From contig CALARM010000830.1 of assembly GCA_937888925.1 (NCBI GenBank), forward strand, positions 1 to 15,665: 15,665 nucleotides of DNA, in the 5' to 3' direction. Below the pieces are notes generated by a model. The model searched no databases. It was not told the origin of the DNA and worked only from the letters and a program-made list of their open reading frames with translations. Both the position numbers and the translations under genes were made by a program. Positions within the stretch are counted from its first letter, which is position 1. Each line of letters starts with the position of its first letter. This DNA is from an uncultured Synergistia bacterium. GTDB lineage: Bacteria > Eremiobacterota > SpSt-956 > JAKJGF01. Below are positions 5,525 through 11,998 of this stretch, one piece after another.

Positions 5525-5573
5525 TTTCCTTCTCCTACCCAGGGCGAAGGGATGAAAAAAGGAGGAATGACCT

Positions 5574-5891
5574 ATGTTAAAAGTGGAATGTCCTGAATGT
5601 GGAAGGGTGAATTCTGCACCTATTGAAGGTTCTTTTCCCGGCTGTGATGGTATAGACGATGATTTAAAGACGGGTTTTAATTGTGGCTGTGGTAATCTCT
5701 TTAATGTAACTTATATCCTGACCGAAAAGAGAAGCTATAATAGATGTGAGATTTGCAGGGAGTATGAATTTAATTGTGACCTGATTAAGGCGAAGGAAGC
5801 AGGCGTTTATTTTTGCAAAGACTGCATTGATAAAAGCTATTCTGCCGACACTACCCAGGGCACTACAGCAGGGGAGCTGTCGAATGTGTAA
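5574..5891 (+). CDS. Double zinc-ribbon protein
   Basis: The 105-residue protein has two apparent zinc sites: C6-P-E-C9 with C37-G-C39, and C58-E-I-C61 with C81-K-D-C84. Extra cysteines at 24 and 68 could join either site. The first half reads like a rubredoxin-type ribbon with an acidic insertion (GCDGIDDDLKTG). The second half has the look of a treble-clef-like knuckle. There is no catalytic motif. Such proteins in phages act as nucleic-acid or transcription-machinery adaptors, but that is only a class-level expectation. AAAGGAGG gives a strong ribosome binding site. The last 15 residues are disordered (Ser/Thr/Gly-rich). Confidence 0.7.
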   Translation: MLKVECPECGRVNSAPIEGSFPGCDGIDDDLKTGFNCGCGNLFNVTYILTEKRSYNRCEICREYEFNCDLIKAKEAGVYFCKDCIDKSYSADTTQGTTAGELSNV

Positions 5892-5920
5892 AATCCTTTA
5901 TTTTCAAGGCTTTTTAAGAC

Positions 5921-5949
5921 TCTAGAAGGTCCGGCACGGACCATCCAGA
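5921..5949. repeat. Short GC-rich hairpin
   Basis: GGTCCG (5928-5933) and CGGACC (5937-5942) pair around GCA, and pairing extends outward with two mismatches. It lies between the zinc-ribbon gene and the next ribosome binding site; no U-tract follows. Confidence 0.45.
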
Positions 5950-5967
5950 AGAGGAAGGAGGGAATTT

Positions 5968-6078
5968 ATGGAACTATTTTATATTACATATTTCATATTA
6001 ACACCATTAACCATAGCAAGTACAAGGTGTATTGAGTATAATTTCAAAAAGGCTTATATGAAAAGAAGATCTATCTGA
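5968..6078 (+). CDS. Very small single-pass membrane protein candidate
   Basis: A 36-residue ORF starts at ATG 5968 behind an excellent ribosome binding site (GGAAGGAGGGAATTT). Residues 2-18 (ELFYITYFILTPLTIAS) are hydrophobic enough for one membrane helix, and the C-terminus is strongly basic (FKKAYMKRRS), giving an N-out, C-in prediction. Small membrane peptides of this form occur in phages as holin-like or superinfection-exclusion factors, but its place among early genes does not favour a lysis role. Function unknown. Confidence 0.5.
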   Translation: MELFYITYFILTPLTIASTRCIEYNFKKAYMKRRSI

Positions 6079-6143
6079 CAGGGATATCTTGGAAGCTGTT
6101 AGAATATAAGACCTGTTAGAAGATAGGCGGATATAAACAGAGG

Positions 6144-6168
6144 GAGCCGGAACAGTCAATTCCGGCTC
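6144..6168. terminator. Perfect 9-bp intergenic hairpin
   Basis: GAGCCGGAA (6144-6152) pairs with TTCCGGCTC (6160-6168) around CAGTCAA. No U-tract follows. The stretch 6079-6238 holds no other feature that I can see. Confidence 0.5.
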
Positions 6169-6238
6169 AACTATAGAAAATAAGAAAAATTATAAGTATG
6201 AATGGATTTTACCATAGAAAATTAAAAAGGGATATAGT

Positions 6239-6814
6239 ATGAGAAATTCAAATGACAGGCCGGATATTAGAATAAGAGCACACACGAAGAGATTACTTGA
6301 TAAAGTTATAGAAAAAACAGGGAAAAAGCAAATTGCTCTTGCCAGTGAAATCCTGGAAGAAGGATTAAAAAAATATTTGTCAGAAGATGAATTATTGTTT
6401 ATTCAGGAAGAAACTAATATTGATAATATTGAGGTTAAAAGTAAGAATGGGATATCTGGATGGTCTGAAAATTATTTAAGATTTGAAATTATCTGCACAA
6501 AAAAAAATATAAACAATATTCTTATTCTTATTCAGAATTTACTTGAAATTGAAAGAGTTTTAGCGGTATTAATTGAGGTAATAGCTATAGAGAAAACAAA
6601 AAATTTTGCCATTCAAATTACTGAACAATTTGAAAACATGACATGGGGTATCGATAAAGATTTTACACCTGAACAATTTATAGAAACCAGAATAAAGCCC
6701 TCTTTGATAGGCAGGAGAAAAATATTATTAAAAGTTGGAATCGATATAAATAATAATTTAACTAAAATAATTGATACCTTAAGAGCATTTAAGCGTGTCG
6801 ACAATATACGTTAA
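6239..6814 (+). CDS. Protein with N-terminal ribbon-helix-helix-like domain, unknown C-terminus
   Basis: Residues about 7-48 (DIRIRAHTKRLLDKVIEK, then KQIALASEILEEGLKKYL) fit a ribbon-helix-helix or similar strand-helix-helix DNA-binding unit. Residues 60-191 form an alpha/beta region of alternating hydrophobic strands and helices (YLRFEIICTKKNINNILILI, VLAVLIEVIAI) that I cannot place. The start follows AAAAAGGGATATAGT. The gene ends inside the first of three TGTCG repeats spaced 24 bases apart, and a second small ribbon-helix-helix gene follows. The pair and their repeats look like a self-regulated or DNA-partition-like cassette, by position only. Confidence 0.6.
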   Translation: MRNSNDRPDIRIRAHTKRLLDKVIEKTGKKQIALASEILEEGLKKYLSEDELLFIQEETNIDNIEVKSKNGISGWSENYLRFEIICTKKNINNILILIQNLLEIERVLAVLIEVIAIEKTKNFAIQITEQFENMTWGIDKDFTPEQFIETRIKPSLIGRRKILLKVGIDINNNLTKIIDTLRAFKRVDNIR

Positions 6815-6850
6815 AAATATGTCGACAAAAAATTTTACATATTTGTCGCC
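6796..6850. repeat. Three TGTCG repeats at exact 24-bp spacing
   Basis: TGTCGACAA (6796), TGTCGACAA (6820) and TGTCGCCAG (6844) start exactly 24 bases apart, with A/T-rich spacers. The first lies in the end of the upstream coding region. Related GTCGTTAA or GTCGCTAA words follow at 6993, 7121 and 7149. The pattern resembles tandem operator or centromere-like sites for a ribbon-helix-helix protein. Confidence 0.6.
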
Positions 6851-6962
6851 AGAAATATTTAAAAACCTATTGCAAATTTATCTGATTTTAGTTTATAGTA
6901 AATTGGTAAATAAAAATTGAAATTTTCCAATAAATTATAATACAGTAAAGGAGGTGAGTAAT

Positions 6963-7118
6963 TTGAGCACTGCCACAAGAGAAAAAATCACAGTCGTTAA
7001 AGTTGATAATGACACTCATTTTAAACTTAAGGAGATGGCTTTATACAAGAGAACAACCATTAAAAAACTGTTATCTACAATGATAAGGGAAAATATAGAA
7101 AAATTAAAACAGGCTTAA
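6963..7118 (+). CDS. Ribbon-helix-helix DNA-binding protein (TTG start)
   Basis: TTG 6963 is chosen because AAAGGAGGTGAG lies just upstream with normal spacing. The 51-residue product is essentially one ribbon-helix-helix domain: a strand (KITVVKVDND), helix 1 (THFKLKEMALYKR) and helix 2 (TIKKLLSTMIRENIEKL). Proteins of the Arc/CopG/ParG size class bind as dimers with the strand in the major groove, usually to tandem short sites. The three 24-bp-spaced TGTCG repeats upstream and the GTCG words downstream are the obvious candidate sites. No toxin gene is adjacent, so an antitoxin role is not supported. Autorepressor or plasmid-type copy/partition control is more likely. Confidence 0.72.
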   Translation: MSTATREKITVVKVDNDTHFKLKEMALYKRTTIKKLLSTMIRENIEKLKQA

Positions 7119-7144
7119 TTGTCGCTAAACTCTATAAGCCTGTT
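7108..7144 (+). terminator. Hairpin overlapping the ribbon-helix-helix stop codon
   Basis: AACAGGCTTA (7108-7117) pairs with TAAGCCTGTT (7135-7144), a perfect 10-bp stem with a 17-base loop that contains GTCGCTAAAC. Only ATAT follows, so termination would be weak. Confidence 0.45.
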
Positions 7145-7210
7145 ATATGTCGTTAAATATAACTTAAAAAGTTAAGTTATTAACCACTTTTATTTTAACA
7201 TAAATAAGTT

Positions 7211-7312
7211 TAATCAACAAGTTGATTAGAAAACAAATTTTCTTATAAAGTCGTTTAGAAAATAAAAAAGACCGTCGGAGAACGGACTTTTAAACGACTT
7301 TAAAACGACTTC
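7211..7312. repeat. Palindrome and nested inverted repeats in a gene-free stretch
   Basis: From 7119 to 7377 no gene is visible. TAATCAACAAGTTGATTA (7211-7228) is an 8-bp-arm palindrome. TAAAGTCGTTTA (7246-7257) is the exact inverse of TAAACGACTTTA (7291-7302) and encloses an inner stem (AAAGACCGT with ACGGACTTT, one mismatch); a third AAAACGACTT follows at 7303. The GTCGTTTA core matches the GTCG words around the ribbon-helix-helix gene. It may be an operator cluster or a terminator-like structure. Confidence 0.55.
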
Positions 7313-7377
7313 AAACGCTGAGATTAGTATAACACAGGAATTGAATTTCAGTCTACTGCCAGAAAGAAAGGAAAGCT

Positions 7378-7422
7378 ATGGTAAAAGATATTTTTGATGA
7401 AACAGAGAGAAAGGAGCAGTAA
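7378..7422 (+). CDS. Possible 14-residue leader peptide
   Basis: ATG 7378 follows AAAGGAAAGCT and encodes MVKDIFDETERKEQ. Its 3' end contains the AAGGAG that serves the next gene, so its translation could control that gene. It may equally be chance. Confidence 0.3.
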   Translation: MVKDIFDETERKEQ

Positions 7423-7424
7423 AG

Positions 7425-7589
7425 ATGCCTTGTAAATGCGACCTGCCAGATAAACACGCGTACCATGTCTATAGTCCAGAGTATGAATGCAACATCTGCC
7501 TGATTTGCGGGGGCTATTGTTCTAATCAGGCGGAATGTCCAGATGATAGGGAAACCATAGAAAACGAAGGAGGCGTAATAATTGGATAA
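7425..7589 (+). CDS. Small cysteine-rich (zinc-finger-like) protein
   Basis: The 54-residue ORF starts at ATG 7425 with AAGGAG eight bases upstream. Seven cysteines occur in the first 38 residues: C3-x-C5, then C22-x2-C25-x2-C28, C32 and C38. His11 and His14 add further possible ligands. The order suggests a compact zinc-binding module (NICLICGGYCSNQAEC). The tail is acidic. The last eight bases overlap the TTG start of the next gene, so the two are coupled. No specific family is claimed. Confidence 0.6.
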   Translation: MPCKCDLPDKHAYHVYSPEYECNICLICGGYCSNQAECPDDRETIENEGGVIIG

Positions 7590-8076
7590 AATTGAAAGTT
7601 CAATAATCCTTAACTATTCAAAAGTGTTAACTTATTTCCTGGAAAAAATGAAAAGTCAAAACATAGACCTTCAGGAAAAGGCTAAATTCAAAGAAAGCGA
7701 AGCAGAAAGAGAGGGGAGTAAGAATTTTCACAGGGGCGTAGTGTGTGGACTGGATGAGGTTTTATCTATACTTAATGAGATAATTTGTCAGGAAGAAAAG
7801 AAGCAGAAGGAGAGTTTAATAGATCTTACTCTTATGGTAAAAGAATGGGTACAAAGCTTTCATCAAAGCCCATATAAAGAACTTGACATGCCATTAAATC
7901 TAGATTTCTTTCGATATCCTGATGAATATACTCACTTCAGGGAGCACTTTAATTTTTTAAAAGAAGAAAATTTAGAGCGTAGAGCCAGGTTAGAAAAAGA
8001 ATATTCTTATTATAGAGATTATTTCAGGGAACATCCTGAACTTACATTAACAGAAGAACCTGAATCTATAGAATAA
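7582..8076 (+). CDS. Helical hypothetical protein (TTG start)
   Basis: TTG 7582 is supported by AAGGAGG at eight bases' distance. The 164-residue protein is predicted largely helical by pattern, with charged segments (FLEKMKSQNIDLQEKAKFKE) and an internal hydrophobic helix (HRGVVCGLDEVLSILNEIIC). The C-terminal third is rich in Arg, Glu and Tyr (ENLERRARLEKEYSYYRDYF), ending in an acidic tail. Two Cys, at 55 and 69, do not form a metal pattern. No family is recognised. It overlaps the cysteine-rich gene and lies two genes before the recombination/ssDNA-binding protein. Confidence 0.65.
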   Translation: MDKIESSIILNYSKVLTYFLEKMKSQNIDLQEKAKFKESEAEREGSKNFHRGVVCGLDEVLSILNEIICQEEKKQKESLIDLTLMVKEWVQSFHQSPYKELDMPLNLDFFRYPDEYTHFREHFNFLKEENLERRARLEKEYSYYRDYFREHPELTLTEEPESIE

Positions 8077-8087
8077 TTTAATTTTTG

Positions 8088-8118
8088 AAGGGCGTTTAAA
8101 CACCTTTTAAATGCCCTT
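8088..8118 (+). terminator. 13-bp intergenic hairpin
   Basis: AAGGGCGTTTAAA (8088-8100) pairs with TTTAAATGCCCTT (8106-8118), with one G-U, around CACCT. It precedes the ssDNA-binding protein gene; only TAAAG follows. The GTTTAAA core recurs just after it (ATTTAAACGGAGG) beside the next ribosome binding site. Confidence 0.5.
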
Positions 8119-8147
8119 TAAAGACCATTTAAACGGAGGTAAAAATT

Positions 8148-8693
8148 ATGAAATTAACAGAGCAATTCAATATAGAACTCAGAAGTTATGAGATGCCAGA
8201 ACCAGGAGAATATAAACTCAGACTTAAGGCCATAGAACCTATTACTATGACCTATAGAGGCGAGGAATTCAATAAACTCAGATGGACATTTGAAACGGTG
8301 GGAGCGGTTAACTCCCAGGGCGAACCCTTCAGGATTTATTACACGACTGCCCAGGAATATACAGGAGGCCAGAAAGCGAACCTGACCAAGTTAACAAAGG
8401 GTTATTTTGGGAGAGTTCTTACCCTTGAAGAGTTCGCGGAACTGGACATTCGACACCTTACCAGTCGGGAAGTGGGAGCCATTATTGAGATAGCAGAAAA
8501 GGAAAGCGGTGATTATCCTAACATCATCCTGTTTAAGACTCTAAAGAAGAAATCACCGGCAACCCCTTTGCAGGATGTAACCGTACCGGAGGCCCGGCAG
8601 GAGAATATAACGGAGAATTCAAAGGAGCCAGGCGAGCCGGGACAGGAGGAGGCAGATCTAAACACGCCATATGAGGCGTATCAGGGATGGTAA
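8148..8693 (+). CDS. Probable phage single-stranded-DNA-binding protein (DUF669-like)
   Basis: The 181-residue protein starts after CGGAGG. Residues 16-125 are beta-rich with the typical opening of phage OB-fold/DUF669-type proteins: PEPGEYKLRLKAIEP, then FNKLRWTFETVG, then LTKLTKGYFGR and a closing strand pair (VGAIIEIAEKESGDYPNIIL). From about 130 the chain is Pro/Glu-rich and disordered, ending EEADLNTPYEAYQGW. An acidic tail with an aromatic tip is a hallmark of ssDNA-binding proteins that recruit replication partners. Position among recombination and replication genes agrees. The fold call is by pattern only. Alternatives are a general OB-fold recombination accessory protein. Confidence 0.6.
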   Translation: MKLTEQFNIELRSYEMPEPGEYKLRLKAIEPITMTYRGEEFNKLRWTFETVGAVNSQGEPFRIYYTTAQEYTGGQKANLTKLTKGYFGRVLTLEEFAELDIRHLTSREVGAIIEIAEKESGDYPNIILFKTLKKKSPATPLQDVTVPEARQENITENSKEPGEPGQEEADLNTPYEAYQGW

Positions 8694-8722
8694 ATATTGC
8701 CACATTAACGGAGTGATGCAAG

Positions 8723-9007
8723 ATGATAGAAGTTATCAGGAAAGATGGAAAAGTCGGACAGGTTATATTACAGAATGACATGTTAATTTACAGGCCGGAA
8801 AAGGGAATAAATATGGGCGTATGTTGCCAGTCTTTAGAAGAATTATCGAAAAGAATTTATAAGATAGGATATAAGATTATCGGCAAGGGTAAGGACTGGA
8901 AAGTATTTTGTTTAAGGCTTATAGAGGAAGATTTATTATTATCCAGTGGGTCAGGCAATGCACTGGATAAAATCCCGGATGAATTATATATCAGGATAAA
9001 TAGATGA
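8723..9007 (+). CDS. Hypothetical protein, 94 residues
   Basis: A small mixed alpha/beta protein with an N-terminal beta sheet (MIEVIRKDGKVGQVILQND, then LIYRPEKGINMG), a helix (SLEELSKRIYKIGYKIIG) and a final strand pair (WKVFCLRLIEEDLLL). GGAGTG lies about eight bases before the ATG. No diagnostic motif is visible. It lies 29 bases after the ssDNA-binding protein gene and is probably cotranscribed with it. Confidence 0.65.
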   Translation: MIEVIRKDGKVGQVILQNDMLIYRPEKGINMGVCCQSLEELSKRIYKIGYKIIGKGKDWKVFCLRLIEEDLLLSSGSGNALDKIPDELYIRINR

Positions 9008-9028
9008 GTAAAAGAAGAGGATTGAACT

Positions 9029-9160
9029 ATGAACCGTGATAAATGGGATAAAATTAAAAGAGTCCTGGTTAAGCAGGACAGGACACTTTTTAAACTTAAC
9101 GGTTCGACCTTATATGTGTATTCTTTCCTCTTCTTTCCATTCCTGCTGAATATTAAATAA
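9029..9160 (+). CDS. Small basic protein with aromatic C-terminus
   Basis: The 43-residue ORF starts at ATG 9029 after AGAGGATTGAACT. Its first 22 residues are basic (MNRDKWDKIKRVLVKQDR), and the end is hydrophobic and Phe-rich (YVYSFLFFPFLLNIK), too short for a certain membrane helix. Function unknown; support comes from the ribosome binding site and gene order. Confidence 0.45.
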   Translation: MNRDKWDKIKRVLVKQDRTLFKLNGSTLYVYSFLFFPFLLNIK

Positions 9161-9172
9161 GGAGAATAAATT

Positions 9173-9250
9173 ATGGCTAAAATATTAGAGTCAAGTAACT
9201 GGAGTACTTTTCAGAGTGTTCTATATGATTTTATAAGGAATAATGATTAA
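9173..9250 (+). CDS. Possible 25-residue peptide
   Basis: ATG 9173 follows AAGGAGAATAAATT and encodes MAKILESSNWSTFQSVLYDF plus five residues. The site is good and no other gene covers this stretch, but at this length the call is weak. Confidence 0.35.
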   Translation: MAKILESSNWSTFQSVLYDFIRNND

Positions 9251-9265
9251 GGAAAGGGGAAAAAC

Positions 9266-10195
9266 ATGTCAAAACAAAGATTTATATGGCCGTCTATATG
9301 GGTAAGCGAGAACTTTTTAGAGTTAAATTTCCGGCAAAGACTATTATTTATAGGTATGTTCTCATTGGCCGATGATGAAGGGAGAATAAAAGCTTCTCCC
9401 ATATCCATAAAAGCTGCTGTTTTCCCTGTGGATAATGTTTCTCTTGAAGAAATAAAATCAGATTTGCAAGTTTTATATAAAACTGGTTGCATATTATTAT
9501 ATAAAGTAAATTCTGAAATATTTGCCTCTATTGTAAAGTGGGATATTTACCAACATCCTAAATATAAGGTTGCTTCAAAAATACCTCCTCCCGGTAACGA
9601 AACAGACCTTCTCTCAATTATACCCAGTACGGGGGAAGTACTTCTCCCAATTATACCCAGTACGGGGGAAGTACGGAGCTACGAGAATAATAGTAATAGT
9701 AATGTTAATAGTAATAGTAATAGGGTAGAGAATAATAGTAATAGTAATAGGGGGGATTTTTCTGATGATTTTACTACTGCTATTACTATTACCGAAAAAT
9801 CAAAAGAGGAAATAAAAGAAAAATCTGCTGTCGAAGAAATTGCAAATTATTATTTTACTCTTACCGGAAGAACTGCAAATTCCCCTGATTATGTTGCTAT
9901 TACCGAGGTTATTAATTCCCCTGATACCTCTGAACCTTTATCCAGTCGGATAACCATGATAAAAAGTACCATGGCGGCGATGGCAGAGCGGAAAGCCAGA
10001 GACCCGGCGACCGGGAAAATCAATTCTTTTAAGTATTTCAAGGATGCCATATTGAGCGAATTCAGGAAAAAGAAAGAAGGGATAACAGATGGAGCCTATG
10101 GAGCAGGAACGAAAAAACCAAAATTTACAGGATATGAATGTAAAGACCTCATTATCTTACCGGAAGATGAAGGAGATGAAGGACAAAGAAATTAG
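9266..10195 (+). CDS. Phage replication initiator (winged helix / DnaD-like organiser)
   Basis: The 309-residue protein opens with the characteristic N-terminal winged-helix pattern of phage replisome organisers: W-x-S-E-N-F at 13-17, RLLFIGMFSLADDEGR at 25-40, KAAVFP, a helix (LEEIKSDLQVLYKTGCI), then VKWDIYQHPKYK and SKIPPP near 105. Residues about 115-165 are a flexible linker with two 11-residue repeats (SIIPSTGEV type) and then runs of Asn and Ser. A C-terminal helical domain (EEIANYYFTLTGR, later FKYFKDAILSEFRKK) resembles DnaD-like or helicase-loader-binding regions. GGAAAGGGG precedes the ATG. The gene overlaps a DnaC-type loader, the usual partner. The linker DNA carries repeats that look like an origin. 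Confidence 0.78.
   Translation: MSKQRFIWPSIWVSENFLELNFRQRLLFIGMFSLADDEGRIKASPISIKAAVFPVDNVSLEEIKSDLQVLYKTGCILLYKVNSEIFASIVKWDIYQHPKYKVASKIPPPGNETDLLSIIPSTGEVLLPIIPSTGEVRSYENNSNSNVNSNSNRVENNSNSNRGDFSDDFTTAITITEKSKEEIKEKSAVEEIANYYFTLTGRTANSPDYVAITEVINSPDTSEPLSSRITMIKSTMAAMAERKARDPATGKINSFKYFKDAILSEFRKKKEGITDGAYGAGTKKPKFTGYECKDLIILPEDEGDEGQRN
9608..9752. repeat. Tandem 33-bp repeats and adjoining AT-rich trinucleotide tract, candidate origin
   Basis: Two 33-bp units (9608-9640 and 9641-9673) differ at one base and each contain CCCAGTACGGGGGAAGTAC. An AT-rich tract of AATAGT/AATAATAGT repeats follows (about 9685-9752). Iterons beside an easily melted tract inside an initiator gene match the layout of the lambda origin. 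Origin function is inferred. Confidence 0.6.
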
Positions 10196-11039
10196 GGAAA
10201 AATGGTCATATACCTTAACGGAGGCCAAGAAAGCAGGAATTGAATTTTCTATTCCTCCCCCCCCACCACCTTATATAACTTGCTTTCATTGTAAGAAAGA
10301 TACAGAGCCGATAGGAATGTTACATCCTTTTGAAAATCGTATATGGTTATGGTGTGATGCCTCATGTAACTGTACCCGGGCACTGGAAGAGAAGGAGAAG
10401 GAGGAGAAAAAAACAGAAGAAGAGGAGAAAGACCGGATAATGAGAGAAAAAATTAATAAGCTCTTTTCTCAAAGCAACATAGAAGAAAGGTTTAGAAGCA
10501 GGACTTTTGAAAATTTTACTATTACCGACGATAACAGATCTGCCTATAAAAAAGCCAGGCATTACGCAGAAGTGTTTGAGGAATTCAAAAGAACCGGCAC
10601 GGGGATATTTTTTACTGGCACAGTAGGAACGGGTAAAACACATCTGGCTGTTTCTATTGCAAACCTCTTGATTAACAGACAAATTCCTGTAATATTCGGA
10701 ACTTCAATAAAACTGCTTTCCAGGATAAAACAAACCTATGGAAATAATCAGGAAGAAGAGAATAAAATTATTTCCCTGTATTCAAATGTTAATCTCCTGG
10801 TTATAGATGATTTAGGGAAGGAAAAACCTTCTTTCTGGGTTCTGGAAAAAATTTATGAGATTATAAATAATAGATACGAGGCAATGAAGCCTATGGTTAT
10901 AACATCTAATTTCAGCTTAAATGCTATAGGAGAGAGGTTTTCATCAATAGATGAATGGATAGCAAAGGCGATATGTTCCAGAATATCAGAACAATGTTCC
11001 AATGTTGAAATTAATGGCCAGGACTGGAGAATGAAATAA
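10089..11039 (+). CDS. DnaC/IstB-type AAA+ helicase loader
   Basis: Residues 65-95 hold an N-terminal zinc motif (C65-x2-C68 and C89-x3-C93-x-C95), and 98-125 are a Glu/Lys-rich helix. The AAA+ domain follows: Walker A GTVGTGKT at 177-184, Walker B LLVIDD at 236-241, sensor-I TSN at 272-274, and a likely arginine-finger region (ICSRISEQC). This is the family that loads the replicative helicase on the initiator-opened origin. ATG 10089 has AAGGGATAACAG upstream but gives a 107-base overlap with the initiator; in-frame ATGs at 10167 and 10176 would shorten the overlap and lose only an undistinguished N-terminus. A run of six prolines (56-61) precedes the zinc motif. No helicase gene is in the window, so the host DnaB/DnaC-type helicase is the expected client. 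Confidence 0.85.
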   Translation: MEPMEQERKNQNLQDMNVKTSLSYRKMKEMKDKEIREKWSYTLTEAKKAGIEFSIPPPPPPYITCFHCKKDTEPIGMLHPFENRIWLWCDASCNCTRALEEKEKEEKKTEEEEKDRIMREKINKLFSQSNIEERFRSRTFENFTITDDNRSAYKKARHYAEVFEEFKRTGTGIFFTGTVGTGKTHLAVSIANLLINRQIPVIFGTSIKLLSRIKQTYGNNQEEENKIISLYSNVNLLVIDDLGKEKPSFWVLEKIYEIINNRYEAMKPMVITSNFSLNAIGERFSSIDEWIAKAICSRISEQCSNVEINGQDWRMK

Positions 11040-11057
11040 AAGGAGGAGGAAGAACCT

Positions 11058-11342
11058 ATGAAGCCGGCAGAACTGTTAAACAAAAGAAGTTATAATACCA
11101 TAAAAATAAGTTCATATATTTTAAAGAGGAAACTTATGTCTATGATTGCCTATTTAATATCAAGAAAGGTATTTAACAATCAGGTTAAGCTATGGTTTTA
11201 TAGGCAGAATTTTAAACATCTTGGAATGGTTTACCAGGGGGCATGGGTTTTAAAGTTTAATAGATGCCAGAGATATTTTACGGATTTATTCTCAGTATAC
11301 TGGTTTCTAAAAGAAGTTATGGAAAAAATTGATGATAAATAA
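11058..11342 (+). CDS. Small basic protein, unknown
   Basis: The 94-residue protein is rich in Lys, Arg, Tyr and Phe. Its first half is a helical basic region (SYILKRKLMSMIAYLISRKVF), and the middle has strand-like pieces (KLWFYRQNFKHLGMVYQG). AAAAGGAGGAGG before the ATG is a very strong site. There is no metal motif. A nucleic-acid-binding role would suit its charge, but no family is recognised. It is the last gene before the palindromes and the terminase pair. Confidence 0.65.
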   Translation: MKPAELLNKRSYNTIKISSYILKRKLMSMIAYLISRKVFNNQVKLWFYRQNFKHLGMVYQGAWVLKFNRCQRYFTDLFSVYWFLKEVMEKIDDK

Positions 11343-11383
11343 TGTCTTAAGACAGAGGCAAGACACATTAAGACATGTCTTAA
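11343..11383. promoter_or_regulatory. Paired perfect palindromes upstream of the terminase genes
   Basis: TGTCTTAAGACA (11343-11354) and TTAAGACATGTCTTAA (11368-11383) are both perfect palindromes sharing the TTAAGACA/TGTCTTAA words; a half-copy AGACA lies at 11361. They sit just before the small-terminase ribosome binding site. They could be an operator, or a terminase recognition (pac/cos-type) site. Confidence 0.55.
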
Positions 11384-11398
11384 ATAGGAGTTGATACA

Positions 11399-11998
11399 GT
11401 GGAAGAAGTAAAAATCGAAACTATAGAAGATAGAGAATTGAATAATACCATACTGAAAATGAGGTCAGAGGGTATATCTATTAGAGGGATTGCAGAGGAA
11501 TTGCATATATCAAGGGGGCAGGTAGAGCATAGATTAAGAAAAATAAAACCAGAGTTTGAAACAATATTACAAAAAGCTGAACCGGCACGGGTAGAAAATT
11601 TCATACAGACAATAGAGACATCTATTTTTAATACTCAGGCCAAAATAGAAGAGATGTACCGGTATTTTGAAGAAGTAAAATCAGGCGTTGAAGATACACG
11701 GGATAAAATATTACTGCTTAAAGAGTTCCGGGAACAGGTAAAATTCGCAAAAGAATTCATAGACTCAGTTAATCCTTCCTCTATTGATAAGATGAAATAT
11801 GCTAATGTTCTATCTATTGCCTTGCTATATGAGGAACTTTTTAAAGAAGAGCCTGAAACAATAAAGAACGTTCAGGAGGCCATGACCGGTAAAACTTCAG
11901 AGGAGCTTTTGAACGTGATATATGCCATTTGTCCAGACGTAGGAACCAGGTGGAAAGAAAAATTAAAATCTACACAAGGGGGAGAGATAAAGCCATGA
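11399..11998 (+). CDS. terS: Phage terminase small subunit (probable)
   Basis: GTG 11399 is chosen because AGGAG lies eight bases upstream. The 199-residue protein has an N-terminal helix-turn-helix (residues about 18-48: RSEGISIRGIAEELHISRGQVEHRL), then a long helical/coiled region, and a C-terminal segment. This is the usual build of small terminases: DNA recognition, oligomerisation, and a TerL contact. Its length is in the normal range. The TGA stop overlaps the TerL ATG by four bases (ATGA), a strong argument for the assignment. The sequence itself has no unique signature, so the call relies on architecture and on the adjoining large subunit. Confidence 0.75.
   Translation: MEEVKIETIEDRELNNTILKMRSEGISIRGIAEELHISRGQVEHRLRKIKPEFETILQKAEPARVENFIQTIETSIFNTQAKIEEMYRYFEEVKSGVEDTRDKILLLKEFREQVKFAKEFIDSVNPSSIDKMKYANVLSIALLYEELFKEEPETIKNVQEAMTGKTSEELLNVIYAICPDVGTRWKEKLKSTQGGEIKP

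Noticed and set aside
6918..6945. Promoter with TATAAT before the ribbon-helix-helix gene
   Set aside because: TATAAT is present, but the nearest TTGAAA is only 13 bases upstream and no other -35 box lies at a proper distance.
6963..7118. Antitoxin of a toxin-antitoxin pair
   Set aside because: The ribbon-helix-helix fold would fit, but no toxin-sized neighbour with a known toxin motif adjoins it.
11929..11994. Upstream extension of the large terminase
   Set aside because: The extension lacks a ribosome binding site and overlaps terS heavily; ATG 11995 with the ATGA overlap is better.
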